Assembly: GCA_026075535.2 (NCBI GenBank)
Contig: AP026543.1
Location: 3,286,001 to 3,350,000 of the forward strand
Length of the DNA: 64,000 bases
Reading direction: 5' to 3'
Origin: Tricholoma matsutake
Lineage: Eukaryota; Basidiomycota; Agaricomycetes; Agaricales; Tricholomataceae
Shown here piece after piece: positions 49,801-58,623 of this stretch. Each line of letters starts with the position of its first letter. The first letter of the stretch is position 1. Below the pieces are notes generated by a model. It was given only the letters and a program-made list of their open reading frames with translations. It was not told where the DNA came from and did not search any database. A program made the translations under genes and the position numbers.

Positions 49801-50657
49801 ACATTTTTGTCAATAAAGGCTTGTAAGGCTTCTAATTCAGAGGGGGGGAGAGAATACATGTGGCCTGGAGGCGGAGGAGTATTGTCTTCTGTCTCTATCT
49901 TGAGGTCGTAAGACCGATGTGGAGGAAGGGTATCCGCTTTAGTCTTATTAAAGACATCAGCAAATTTGTGATACTCAGGCAGAATATCAGAAATGTCAGA
50001 TGAGTTAGCAGATTGGGTGGAATGGGCAGATAACCCTTCTGGAGCGAAGGTCATCTGAAAAGCTACTGCCCCAGGAAGTTTGCTAGCACATGCATAAGTG
50101 GCAGCGTTGATGAAAGAGATGTTGGGAGGTGTAAACTTAGGAGGAATGGGGGGTTCAGAATGTGCGGAGGAGTTGAGGATTTCTACCGGAAGGTTCAGGG
50201 ACAAAGGTGATGTTGGGGGTGCTGGACCTCTATGATCTGCAGAGCGGAAAGCGAGTTGGCTTGAAGACCAGTCAATCAACGGATTGTATTGCTTCAGCCA
50301 GTTATGACCGAGTACAGCAGAACAGGAAGAGTCGAGTGAGGTTACATAGAATGACAAATTGAACACTTCACTGGCAGGGAAGGTGACTGGAAGTTTGACG
50401 ACCTGAGTTATGGTGGAGTTGCAAGATCCATCAAAGAGTTGTAGACCGATCGGTTTAATGGATTCCGTGCTGAGTTGGCTATTCAACACAAAAGAGGAGT
50501 CAAGGAAGCAGTGGGAGGAGCCAGAGTTGATAAGGGTTCGGACAGGAGTGGAAGAGTCGGGAAGGGTTAGAGTGTAGCATGGGTCACACCGTGGGTAAGA
50601 TTTCACACACTGCACCCGCACCTGCCAACACCGCACCTGTTCTAACACTGCAACCAT
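46870..50657 (-). pseudogene. pol of gypsy-4 (protease to chromodomain)
   Basis: On the minus strand, protease TLINSGSSHCFLDSSFV lies near 50540 and the linker ends with PPGHMYSLPPSELEAL (about 49850). RT has [12 protein letters not shown] and [11 protein letters not shown] (about 49420), with Asn in the second catalytic position. RT is split by a 110-120 bp foldback insertion, then reads [14 protein letters not shown]. RNase H contains ETDASEYALAAIL (about 48870) and TDHKNLEYFS. The integrase finger ends in FCKSCTTCK (about 48060), and the core contains SMDFIKQLPDS (about 47960), TCDQGSEFISHF (about 47780) and HPQGDGQMERLNQTLEQYL (about 47700). A chromodomain with YLVRWEGYQGTDEE closes it (about 46990). 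The frame is nearly open over long stretches, so it is less decayed than gypsy-1. Confidence 0.9.
49285..49395. mobile_element. Small foldback insertion in gypsy-4 RT
   Basis: About 111-119 bp interrupts the conserved RT segment between ILIYSD and DDKSQHGAH. The insertion is flanked by GAGTAGA on both sides (49278-49284 and 49397-49403). Its centre is a perfect inverted repeat, TCCTGGTAG then TC then CTACCAGGA (49321-49340). It looks like a very short MITE-like element. The frame stays open through it. Confidence 0.65.
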
Positions 50658-52193
50658 GGTGACAGGTTTTTACCATGGTCTGTCATGAAACACCGCAGGC
50701 GTGACACCACATATATACACTGTGGATTTTTGCCTCAAATTTGATGTTCTATGCTATTAAACATCCTGTGTTTGTATGGTATAAGCCCTTAACTAACTTA
50801 ACTACACCCTGTACATAATACCTAAGCTATAGATACTTTTTTAAATTTGAATAACATGAGCAGTGGGATTTTATTTAATCATGCTTATCATCCACATGCA
50901 AAAAAATACACCTTGTCCCTCGTCTCGAGTGATGGAGGGATTTATTTACTTAATAATTCTACAAAAAGAAAAAACCACCGTCTTGCTTGCAGCAAGACAG
51001 CAAGGGGCAAGAGGTCGTCATGGTGGTGCCCTTCCCACTCATCAGCGGTTTGTTGTCATCATTCTCATCTCCCATCATTCTCGTCCTCCCTGTTCTCATC
51101 CCCCCCTTGTCCCCCCCCTTCATTCTTGTTCTCCCTGTTGTTCTTGACCATTCTTGTCCCCTCCCCCCTTGTTGTCATCAATAGTAAAATCACTACCTAA
51201 AACCTTTGTTGTTAGTAACAAGAAAATGAAATGAGAAAGGAAAAACCAACTTACCTATGGCCCAAGAGATGGCAGTGTCTCTTGGGCCTTTTTTTTTGTT
51301 TCACCCCATCACTGTCCTCTTCCTCATTGCCATTGTCATCACTGCCACCCATGTCATGGTCGTTCATCCCCCTCTCTGTCCCTGTCCCCTGGTGTTGTCA
51401 TCCTATCTCATTGCTCCCCATTTCCACACCGCGAACAGTTGTTCTCGGCGGCGGATGGGGGTGCTGTGGTGGTGGTGGTGGTGGTTCATTGCTTGTGGTT
51501 TGTCATTGTCATTGTCATCCTCTGCCCTGCATGGTTCATCATTGTCTTCATCATTCTCCTCCCTTTGTCCTTTGCATCCCTGTCTCCCATTCATCATTCG
51601 TCATTCCCCTTCCCATTGTCCCTTGTCATTCCCCTTCCCATTGTCCCTTGTCATCAGCTGCTAGCACCTGTGACCCACCCCATGAGCAGTGGCTTGCAGG
51701 GCTAGGGCGGGTGCTGGGCCATTTGTCGTTGCTTCCTTCATAACTCATCCACTCTGCGAGCAGGGGCTCACAACAGTGGGTTCTCCCAGTCCCATCCTGG
51801 GTCATCATCCTAGTCTTGGGGCCATCTCATTGTTACAACATAGATAGAACCTTTAGAAAAAAGAAACAGTTAGTTAATTGAAAGAAATAAACAACTTACT
51901 GTTGTTGAGCTGACACTGTACCCTAGAAAAGAGCACATTTAGTTAGTTGAAAGAAACAAAAAACTTACTATTACGATGGGCAACGCCCATGGGTGAAGAG
52001 GAACTGGAAATCTGAAGTCGATCAGTAGTGTGGCAACTGCCAGATCCAGCAACTCAAGCAGCCCATCAATACCTGTCACACCACCAAAATGGGTATGGTA
52101 TGTCACAGGTCTGGCATTTTGGCAACCGTACCTGTACCTGTCCAACCTGTGGGTCGTTTACCGTGGGTTTACCCATACCCATGCTACACCCTA
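50568..52193 (-). mobile_element. Non-autonomous hAT-family copy at the gypsy-4 5' end
   Basis: The ends are TAGAGTGTAGCATGGGT (50568) and, in complement, TAGGGTGTAGCATGGGT (to 52193), with one difference in 17. The interior has the family's low-complexity content, including GAGCAGTGGCTTGCAGGG at 51683. The octamers outside, GGAAGGGT and GCCCTTCA, do not match. The left flank is gypsy-4 protease and the right flank is the middle of its LTR. Confidence 0.7.
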
Positions 52194-52560
52194 GCCCTTC
52201 ACCTCATCTGGTGTCCTAATTTCAAGATGAAGGTTTGGAGGTAGAAGCAGGGAGGTGCGGGTAAATGCAGGGAGGAGTACAGAGGGGCTTGGGTTAAGTT
52301 CAGATGAGATTAGAACTTCAGAGGAAGACTAGAGGTCGAGTCGAAGGGAGTTCGGACTCTTAGCAGACTGAGGTAGGAGTAGAAGGAGATTTAGATTGGC
52401 AGGTTTAAAGTCGAGTCTATGTCGATATATGAACTGAGGAATACACAGCGAAACTAACTAAGCTTAAATACTGTAGTCCAGAATAAATGTGGAGCAGGAA
52501 CGAAGACTGTGGCAGTGTCTTGACTGCATATATAAATTCCCTAGCGGGAGCCTCTTGACA
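52194..52560 (-). repeat. 5' LTR of gypsy-4, truncated
   Basis: It is a direct repeat of 45126-45480. The end proximal to the element interior is lost at the hAT-family copy. The outer end reads CCTCTTGACA. A TATATAAATT lies at about 52529. About 190 bp present in the other LTR are deleted here. Confidence 0.75.
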
Positions 52561-52740
52561 CTTGCAGTTTTACCCCCTGTGATGAGATGCGAACATCTTT
52601 TTCAGCAGATTTCTATCAAATATCATGAAAAATAACAGTAAAAAATGCAGGGGTACTTTTCAATGACATATTGCAGGAAAACCCCCCATGAGAAGATGCA
52701 AACATCTTTTCCTATCAAATATAATGAAAAATATCAATAC
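52561..52740 (+). repeat. Diverged tandem duplication of about 90 bp
   Basis: TTGCAGTTTTACCCCC...GATGCGAACATC...ATCAAATATCATGAAAAATA (52563-52632) is followed by a related copy from 52672 to 52735. CTTTTCAATGACATAT at 52657 also resembles CTTTTTAATGACATAT at 44935, on the other side of gypsy-4. Confidence 0.55.
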
Positions 52741-52871
52741 CTGTGAATAACCACGGGTAACCCACAAAAACCTGTGGTAACACTGTACCCCTACCCATGC
52801 AGGTACGGTGTTCATGGGTATGGGTAGGGGTATAAGAAAATATACCCGAGGGTTACCCGTGCCGTGCCCTA

Positions 52872-53456
52872 CCATAAATGCATTGTCTCACCACCGATTG
52901 TGGTACACCTTACCTGCATCAATGATGCCATCTTCACCTGCTCACACCCTGTGTTCACCAGCTCTACACCCTCCTGCACACCCTCTGGCCCTGTCGGCTC
53001 ACTGCACAGACCCCTGTTTGCCCCAAAACAGCCTGCATGACTTGCCCCTGTCCACGTCACCAACCCCATCCACAGCACCAGCCTGTCCATGTCACCGACC
53101 CAGTTTACACTCATCCATGTCCCCCGTCCACATCACCAGCCCTATCCATGTCACTAGCACTGTCCATGTCACCAGCCCCATCCATGTCACCAGCCCCACA
53201 TGTCCATCCTTGTCAATGTCCATCCTTGTCAATGTCCATCCTTGTCAATGACCATCCTTGTCAATGTTCACCCTCACCATTGCCTGCCATCATCATCACC
53301 TGCTCTGGTCACCTGCCCTCATCATTGTCCTCATCTAAACCTGTCACTAGCCATCATCAGTTCCCAGGCAATTCAATGTTTTCACCAACATGTAAAGTAT
53401 GCCTGCAACTTATGGATTCTCCCCCCCCCCGGTCATTTTTTTGGAGTATGAGAGAG
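52872..53456 (+). other. Right interior of the 13.1-kb element
   Basis: This is C/A/T-rich low-complexity sequence with repeats of CATGTCACCAGCCCC and TTGTCAATGTCCATCC types (about 53120-53260). It resumes the composition seen before 44750. A purine-rich GGAGTATGAGAGAG (53443-53456) directly precedes the 3' LTR and may be its polypurine tract. Confidence 0.5.
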
Positions 53457-53640
53457 TGTAAGAGTGCCTCTTACATCATCATTACATTATCACATGCCAC
53501 TCAGTTATCCCATGTCATTCTGATAGTATATAGTCTCTACTTTGAGGACTTGTACTGTATTCTAGAATCCCCCTTTGAATTATATTGAGTTCCTTATAGT
53601 TTTTGTGTCCCTGAGTGTTGGAAGCTCCAGCTTCCTTCCA
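53457..53640 (+). repeat. 3' LTR (184 bp) of the 13.1-kb element
   Basis: It has the same length as the 5' LTR. It ends with GGAAGCTCCAGCTTCC, a perfect hairpin with 7-bp arms, and CTTCCA. It is followed by the CATGG duplication and the resumed RNase H frame of gypsy-3. Confidence 0.92.
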
Positions 53641-53645
53641 CATGG

Positions 53646-55083
53646 ATCACAAAAACCTGGAATACTTTAGCACCATGAAACTTCTTACCCATTGACAAGC
53701 TTGGTGGTCAGAATACCTCTCACAGTTCAACCTCGCCATTCATTTATGGAAAGCTAGGGGCAAAACCCAGTGCACTCACTAGATGCTGGGACGTCTACTG
53801 CAAAGGGAGAAATAGCAACTTCGCCTCTGTAAACCCGAGCAATTTCCATCCAGTCTTTACCAAAGAACAACTCACATCCTCCCTCCAAGCCACTTTTCCT
53901 TGCTACTCCAATCATCCAACAAGTTGTTCTAATCAATGTCAAGAAACTCCACAACAATATCCAATCCTCATTCCCTCTTGATCCCATCTCTTCCTCACAC
54001 CTTCTGTCACCATCTGCTCCAAATTTGTCTCTAGATGACAGTGGACTTCTCTGCCACCTTGACTGGATTTACATCCCAGATGTTGCATCTTAAAGTCTTA
54101 CAATACAAGCATGACCATATTCTCTCAGGTCACTATGGGCAAAACAAAACCCTTCATCTCATCTGATGTGATTATGTTTGGCCCAACCTCCGCACCTTTG
54201 TGCAGGACCTTTGTAAGTCTTGTACTACATGCAAATGTTCCAAGTCACCCCAACACAAGCCCTATGGATTTTTGAAGCAACTCCTGGTCCCAGAAAGGCC
54301 TTGGACCTTGATCTCAATGGACTTCATCGAACAGTTACCAGATTCCCATGGACACACTGCCATACTGGCCATTGTAGACTGACTCTCCAAACAGGGCATC
54401 TTCATCCCCACAGTAAATGAAATCACAGCACAAGAACTTGTCAATCTATTTGTCATGCATGTCTTCTCCAAACATGGTGTTCCTTCTTGTGTCACCTGTG
54501 ACTGGGGTTCCAAGTTCATTTCCCATTTCTTCTGCTCTCTTGGACAGGCCCTGGGCATGAGGATCCACTTCACTTCGGGTTATCATCCAGAAGGCGACAG
54601 AGAGACTGAGCACCTCAACCAGACCCTTGAACAGTACTTGCAGATTTTCTGCAACTACCAACAGGATAACTGGTCCCAGCTATTACCTTTGGGGGAATTC
54701 ACTTACAACAATGCTCCCTCAGCTTTTACTGGAGTTTCACCCTTTTTTGCCAACAAAGGTTACCACCCAAACATTATGGTTTTCCTGGAGCACAAACTAG
54801 CCTCACAACATGCTTGCCATTTTGTGGTCAACCTTGACAACCTCCACCAGGAACTCCAGAAACAACTCACAGAAGCACAGAAGTGCTATCAAGGTCCTGT
54901 AGACAAACATCGGGCTCCTGCTCCTGACTTCAATATTGGCAACTACACTTTTGTCAAAGGCAAACACTTACACACCACCTGACCTTCTAAGAAACTCTTA
55001 GAGAAATTCTATGGTCCTTTCAGAATCATTGCCCATCTGGGTACTCACTCGGTTACCCTTTGACTTCCAGATCACCTCCAGGC
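53646..55083 (+). pseudogene. pol of gypsy-3, 3' part (RNase H end, integrase)
   Basis: It continues the frame broken at 40496 with DHKNLEYFSTMKLL. The integrase finger lies at about 54110-54240 (ending LCKSCTTCKCSKSP), and the core contains SMDFIEQLPDS (about 54317), TCDWGSKFISHF (about 54498) and HPEGDRETEHLNQTLEQYL (about 54588). The sequence ends at about 55083 within the C-terminal linker (LPDHLQA), so the chromodomain and 3' LTR are missing. Confidence 0.88.
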
Positions 55084-55189
55084 TAGTGTTGCCGCAGTTC
55101 TGGCTCTGAGCCAACTTTAGCCAACTGGAAGCCGCCGGCAAGCCAATGCTGAGTTGGTAGCCAGCTTAGATCAAGCTGACTCAGCCACT

Positions 55190-55280
55190 TGAGTCGACTT
55201 TCCTTCTCACATCTCTGGGGTCGTGCATTTTTTTTGGGACATTTCAAGGGACAAACTTTATGTTGCCCTGAGTGTTGCTC
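55190..55280 (+). repeat. Direct repeat flanking the RNA14 pseudogene, left copy
   Basis: CCTTCTCACATCTCT and GGACAAACTTTATGTTGCCCT recur in the same order at about 58303-58369. The two copies bracket 3.1 kb that contains the RNA14 pseudogene and the hairpin MITE. Confidence 0.6.
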
Positions 55281-55739
55281 ATCTACCTAGACCCAAACTA
55301 TATGTCAGGTCCCCACATTCCAATTACTGTACTAAGTACAAGGAAGACAGTGAAAGACGCATGTATGGATGCTATGTTTATGGACACATGGGCTCATCAG
55401 AGGCTGTCGAGTTTGACGCAATCATCAGTGGTGGAGGAGGATGTGGCTTGTAAAGTGTGGACACTGGTCATTGCCAGGGCAGTGTTGAGGTTGTTCTTGG
55501 TATGTTTTCTGTCCAGATACAATTCTTCTGGACTACACAGATGAAGCGATGTTGTACATCACTAAACAACCACATTTTAGTTTGAATGCTCACAAGAACA
55601 AGACTATGCTTGTGATCGCTCATGACCCATCCCCAGTCATATTCACTGTAAAAACTCCAGTGATGCCTACACATTGCTTATTTGGCCAATCTGTACCCTT
55701 ACTTCCTTGAGTCCATCACTGCGGGCTCTCGTGACCCCA

Positions 55740-57140
55740 ATGTCGTGCTCAACATCGAGCAAGAATATGCGCTCTCCACAAAGTCTACCATCATTCCATA
55801 CAGATTCCACTGGATAACATCAAAAATGAGATCTTCATCCCTCCATTGCCACCCTTCAATGCATCCGAGACCACTCATTGGAAGGTGGAAGGCATATTTA
55901 AAGTGGGAGGAGAGCATTCTTTTGGAGATTGATAAAGCAGTGCTGATTGTGAGGTTACAGAACATTTACACCAAGGTAGTCACCAGGATGAGGTATTACA
56001 GTACACTGAGATTGGGTACGTCAATTCATCCCTCCCCCAAAATTAAAATTGATCATCGTGTGACAGCAGGTTCATGGCATATACTTGGACAAACAGCATC
56101 GGCAAATATAATTTGGCGATATCTATTCTCAAAGCAGAGTTGGAGGCCAACCCCCACAGGTTCACTTCTACTTTTATTTGTCCAGTTAAGGTATCTAATG
56201 TCCTATAGTTTCCTCTTGATTTCACATATGCCGAGGTCCAAGAAACCAAGAAGGGATTTACAGAGGTCCTTGCAGTCTATGAGAAATTCCTCAACCTCTT
56301 ATGGATCAACCTCAATGCACTCAAGCACAAGACAAGGCTGCATCTCCTATGGCTACCTCATCATTCAACGGCAATGGCAACACTAATGATTTTGATGCAA
56401 AAAGCAGTACACCTGAGCCATCACACCTTTATCTGTACCGGGGCTTAGTGGTGGAGGGCCTCAGTTCGGGCTGGCATATATTATGTATATGCACTTTGGG
56501 AGGCAGGCAGAGGGTGTGATGATTCAAGGGCTCCAGGGGCTTGCAAAAAAAGGAGCAGTGGGTTCCACAGGAGGTGTATTTGCCTTCCGGTAGGTATTTT
56601 CTTTCATCTTTTTGGTAGGCTGAGAATTTTACTTTGCAGCATTGATGGAATACCACTGTTTGGAGGAGAAATCAGTCACAAGTTGGATATTCAGGTGTTC
56701 AAGAAGGGGCTGGACATCGTTGGAGATGAAATTGACTATGCATTGAGGCATCTTGGGTCTCTCATTTCGATCAATGATGAGAAAAGTAAGCTTGGTTTTC
56801 TGCTTGTCTTCCTAGGCTCCTAAGCAGCCTTCCATCTAGATGCATGAGTCCTCTTCAAATGAGTAATAACCACATTCACTCCTGAGCATGCACATCCCCT
56901 CTGGGAACACTGGGCACAATATGAGTTCCAATACGGCAATCTTGAAGCAGTGCTGAAGCTCGAAATGTGTACTGCCGATGTCTATCCCTCAGGTAAGCCT
57001 ATTCTTTTTCAGCTCACCCACATCAACACTAACCCAACCTGTCTCCTTCCAACAGATCTTCCCATCAAGGGTTTCTCCCAATGACACTACTTGGGCATAG
57101 ATGCCACTGCCTCATGAGCCCTTGGTTTCACCATATTCTG
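55740..57140 (+). pseudogene. rna14: RNA14/CstF-77 pseudogene
   Basis: Segments typical of the HAT-repeat Suf domain of RNA14 (CstF-77), the scaffold of the 3'-end cleavage factor, appear in order across frames. They are LHKVYHHSIQIPLDNI (about 55770), LIGRWKAYLKWEESI (about 55875), VTRMRYY (about 55980), SIGKYNLAISILKAELEANP (about 56100), YAEVQETKKGFTEVLAVYEKF (about 56225), GLAYIMYMHFGRQAEG (about 56470), LDIQVFKKGLDIVGDEIDYA (about 56678), LGSLISINDEK, LWEHWAQYEFQYGNLEAVLK (about 56900) and VYPSDLPIKGFSQ (about 57038). Remnants of introns may explain some frame changes. Stops, and loss of the N-terminal and C-terminal parts, make it non-functional. Neighbours are transposons, so this is a duplicated or captured copy; the working gene should lie elsewhere in the genome. 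Confidence 0.82.
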
Positions 57141-57621
57141 CTGTGCTCCAGCATCCCATAGACATGGCCTCAGATGCACTGAAACACAACAATCCCTCAT
57201 CTCAGCCAGCACTTCTTCGATTTGTGCAGGTGCAGGTGCAGTACTGTGCAAATGGCCTCCTTCTGCTGATTACCAAAGAACTTCTTGCTGATGCCAATGT
57301 GGGAACAATGGAACAGATTGGTTTGAAGAATTATGACCCCCAGCATCCACAATGCATAACACAAAGCCTTGCCCCAGCACACTTGGACCAACAGCATCAG
57401 TAGGGAAGGAGCTGGTTGGGGGCTGATACAGTGCACTCTTGTGTATCCTTTCCTATTTGACTTTTTACTTATCTCACCCATTCCTAGCCCATCTCAGAGT
57501 CTTTGGCATCTTTGACTAGAGTATCTCTACATTCAAAGCCCATTTGGGTGTTTATGGTATTTCATCCATCTTTCCCTACTTAGCTTTCTTGCACATATGT
57601 AGGAGGGATGGATGTAGTTTA

Positions 57622-58146
57622 ACACAAGAGGCAGAGCAATATATTACCCTGGAGAATATGTTGGGAATAATAGGGAAAAAAGATGCTTTTTCCCTGTGTA
57701 AAAATAAAAGGAACCATCAGTAGAAAAATATTGTTTTTCCCACACCTTTCTCTTTGCTCTTGCTCAGCACAAATAACTCATCCATTCCCAGGAGAAAATC
57801 AGGTGAAAATGGAGGGGAAATATATCTTTTATTCCACATTTTCTCTATATCTGGTGAAAATAACATTTTTTCTCCTGACTTCCACAATTTTTTCACTGAG
57901 AAAAAGATTAGTTATCTTTCCACAGAGAAAAAACTGGGAAAATGACCTTTTCCCCCCTAATGTTCACAAGTTTTTCTCCTGGAAACAGATTAGTTGTTTT
58001 CCTGCAGCAACCAAAAGGATAAAGTGTGGGAAAATAACATATTTTTACTGATGGTTCCTTTTATTTTTCCCCAGTGAAAAAGTGTCTTTTTCTCCTATTA
58101 TTCCCAACATTTTCTCCAGGGTAATATATTGCTCTGCCTCTTGTGT
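57622..58146. mobile_element. Foldback MITE (about 525 bp) with long inverted repeats
   Basis: The arms of at least 125 bp are near-perfect complements. The left starts ACACAAGAGGCAGAGCAATA at 57622, and its complement ends at 58146. Words such as GGAACCATCAGTA (57711 in the left arm, complement near 58051) align. The centre also shows weaker complementarity. No coding capacity is seen. Target duplication could not be fixed. Confidence 0.85.
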
Positions 58147-58294
58147 AATACACTACTTGCAAACTTTTCATAACTGAAGTTGGAAATAACATACATGGCC
58201 TGAGCATGAGAATATTTTCATTCTCCTCCATTCAACATTCAACAGCATTCAACACAGATTCAACATCATTCAACACAGATTCAACATTCAGCTC

Positions 58295-58372
58295 TCAGCC
58301 TCTCCTTCTCATATCTCTTGGGTCATGCTTCCCCCTGGACATTTCCAAGGACAAACTTTATGTTGCCCTACT
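58295..58372 (+). repeat. Direct repeat flanking the RNA14 pseudogene, right copy
   Basis: It matches 55190-55275 in CCTTCTCATATCTCT and GGACAAACTTTATGTTGCCCT. It lies 150 bp after the MITE and 250 bp before the next gene remnant. It might be part of the upstream region of a duplicated gene family. Confidence 0.6.
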
Positions 58373-58623
58373 GAGCAGACTATAAGTTAGGTCATTACGA
58401 TTATGGCCAGGCTTAATCTGCAACCAGCAATATCTTGCTAGATATCTTCATCCAACCAAGCTTGCCATTGTCTCTTGTGGTGTCATGTGGTTCCCCTGGA
58501 CTTCAAGTTGAAAAACTTTCCTATATAATCCAAGTCAATTCAATTCGGAAGATAATACTTCATGTCAGCCATTTTGGAGACTAGTGATCTGTTGAGATAT
58601 AAACAGGACGATAGTGAGTGGCG

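Larger units (their letters stand above)
44921..52560 (-). mobile_element. Gypsy-4 (minus strand) with antisense ORF
   Basis: On the minus strand the order is 5' LTR remnant (52194-52560), an hAT-family insertion (50568-52193), protease, RT, RNase H, integrase, chromodomain (50657 to about 46870), a convergent antisense gene (45817-46813), polypurine tract (TAAGGGGGAAATAC, 45680-45693) and 3' LTR (44921-45679). LTR ends are TGTTGAGA and TCTTGACA on the + strand. Gag is absent. No clear 5-bp duplication is seen (ATCTG at the left, CTTGC at the right). Confidence 0.75.
44755..52871 (+). mobile_element. hAT-family element carrying nested insertions
   Basis: The left end TAGGGCACAGCACGGGTA (44755) and right end TACCCGTGCCGTGCCCTA (to 52871) are inverted repeats of the family defined at 33735-34902, in the same orientation. 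About 165 bp of left and 135 bp of right terminal sequence remain. The rest is the gypsy element inserted at 44921. The flanking octamers are CTGTAAAC (44747) and CCATAAAT (52872). They agree at 5 of 8 positions and differ only by transitions, so an old target duplication is possible but not proven. Confidence 0.65.
40497..53645 (+). mobile_element. 13.1-kb LTR element inserted in gypsy-3
   Basis: The LTRs at 40502-40685 and 53457-53640 are both 184 bp and are flanked by the 5-bp duplication CATGG (40497-40501 and 53641-53645). The RNase H frame of the host element is split exactly there. The element's own interior (40686-44746 and about 52880-53456) is Pro/His/Thr-rich low-complexity sequence without Gag-Pol, so it is a non-autonomous (LARD-like) element. 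Later insertions enlarged it by about 8 kb. Confidence 0.92.

Noticed and set aside
51231..51743. 170-aa and 135-aa frames in the hAT-family copy
   Set aside because: Low-complexity pyrimidine-rich interior of a non-autonomous element, with no match to transposase motifs.
44747..52879. Certain 8-bp target duplication for the large hAT-family element
   Set aside because: The flanking octamers agree at only 5 of 8 positions. They were noted as possible but not counted as proof.
57622..58146. Structured ncRNA gene or terminator
   Set aside because: The complementarity spans the full length with both arms ending at one boundary, which is the form of a foldback transposon. No promoter is seen.
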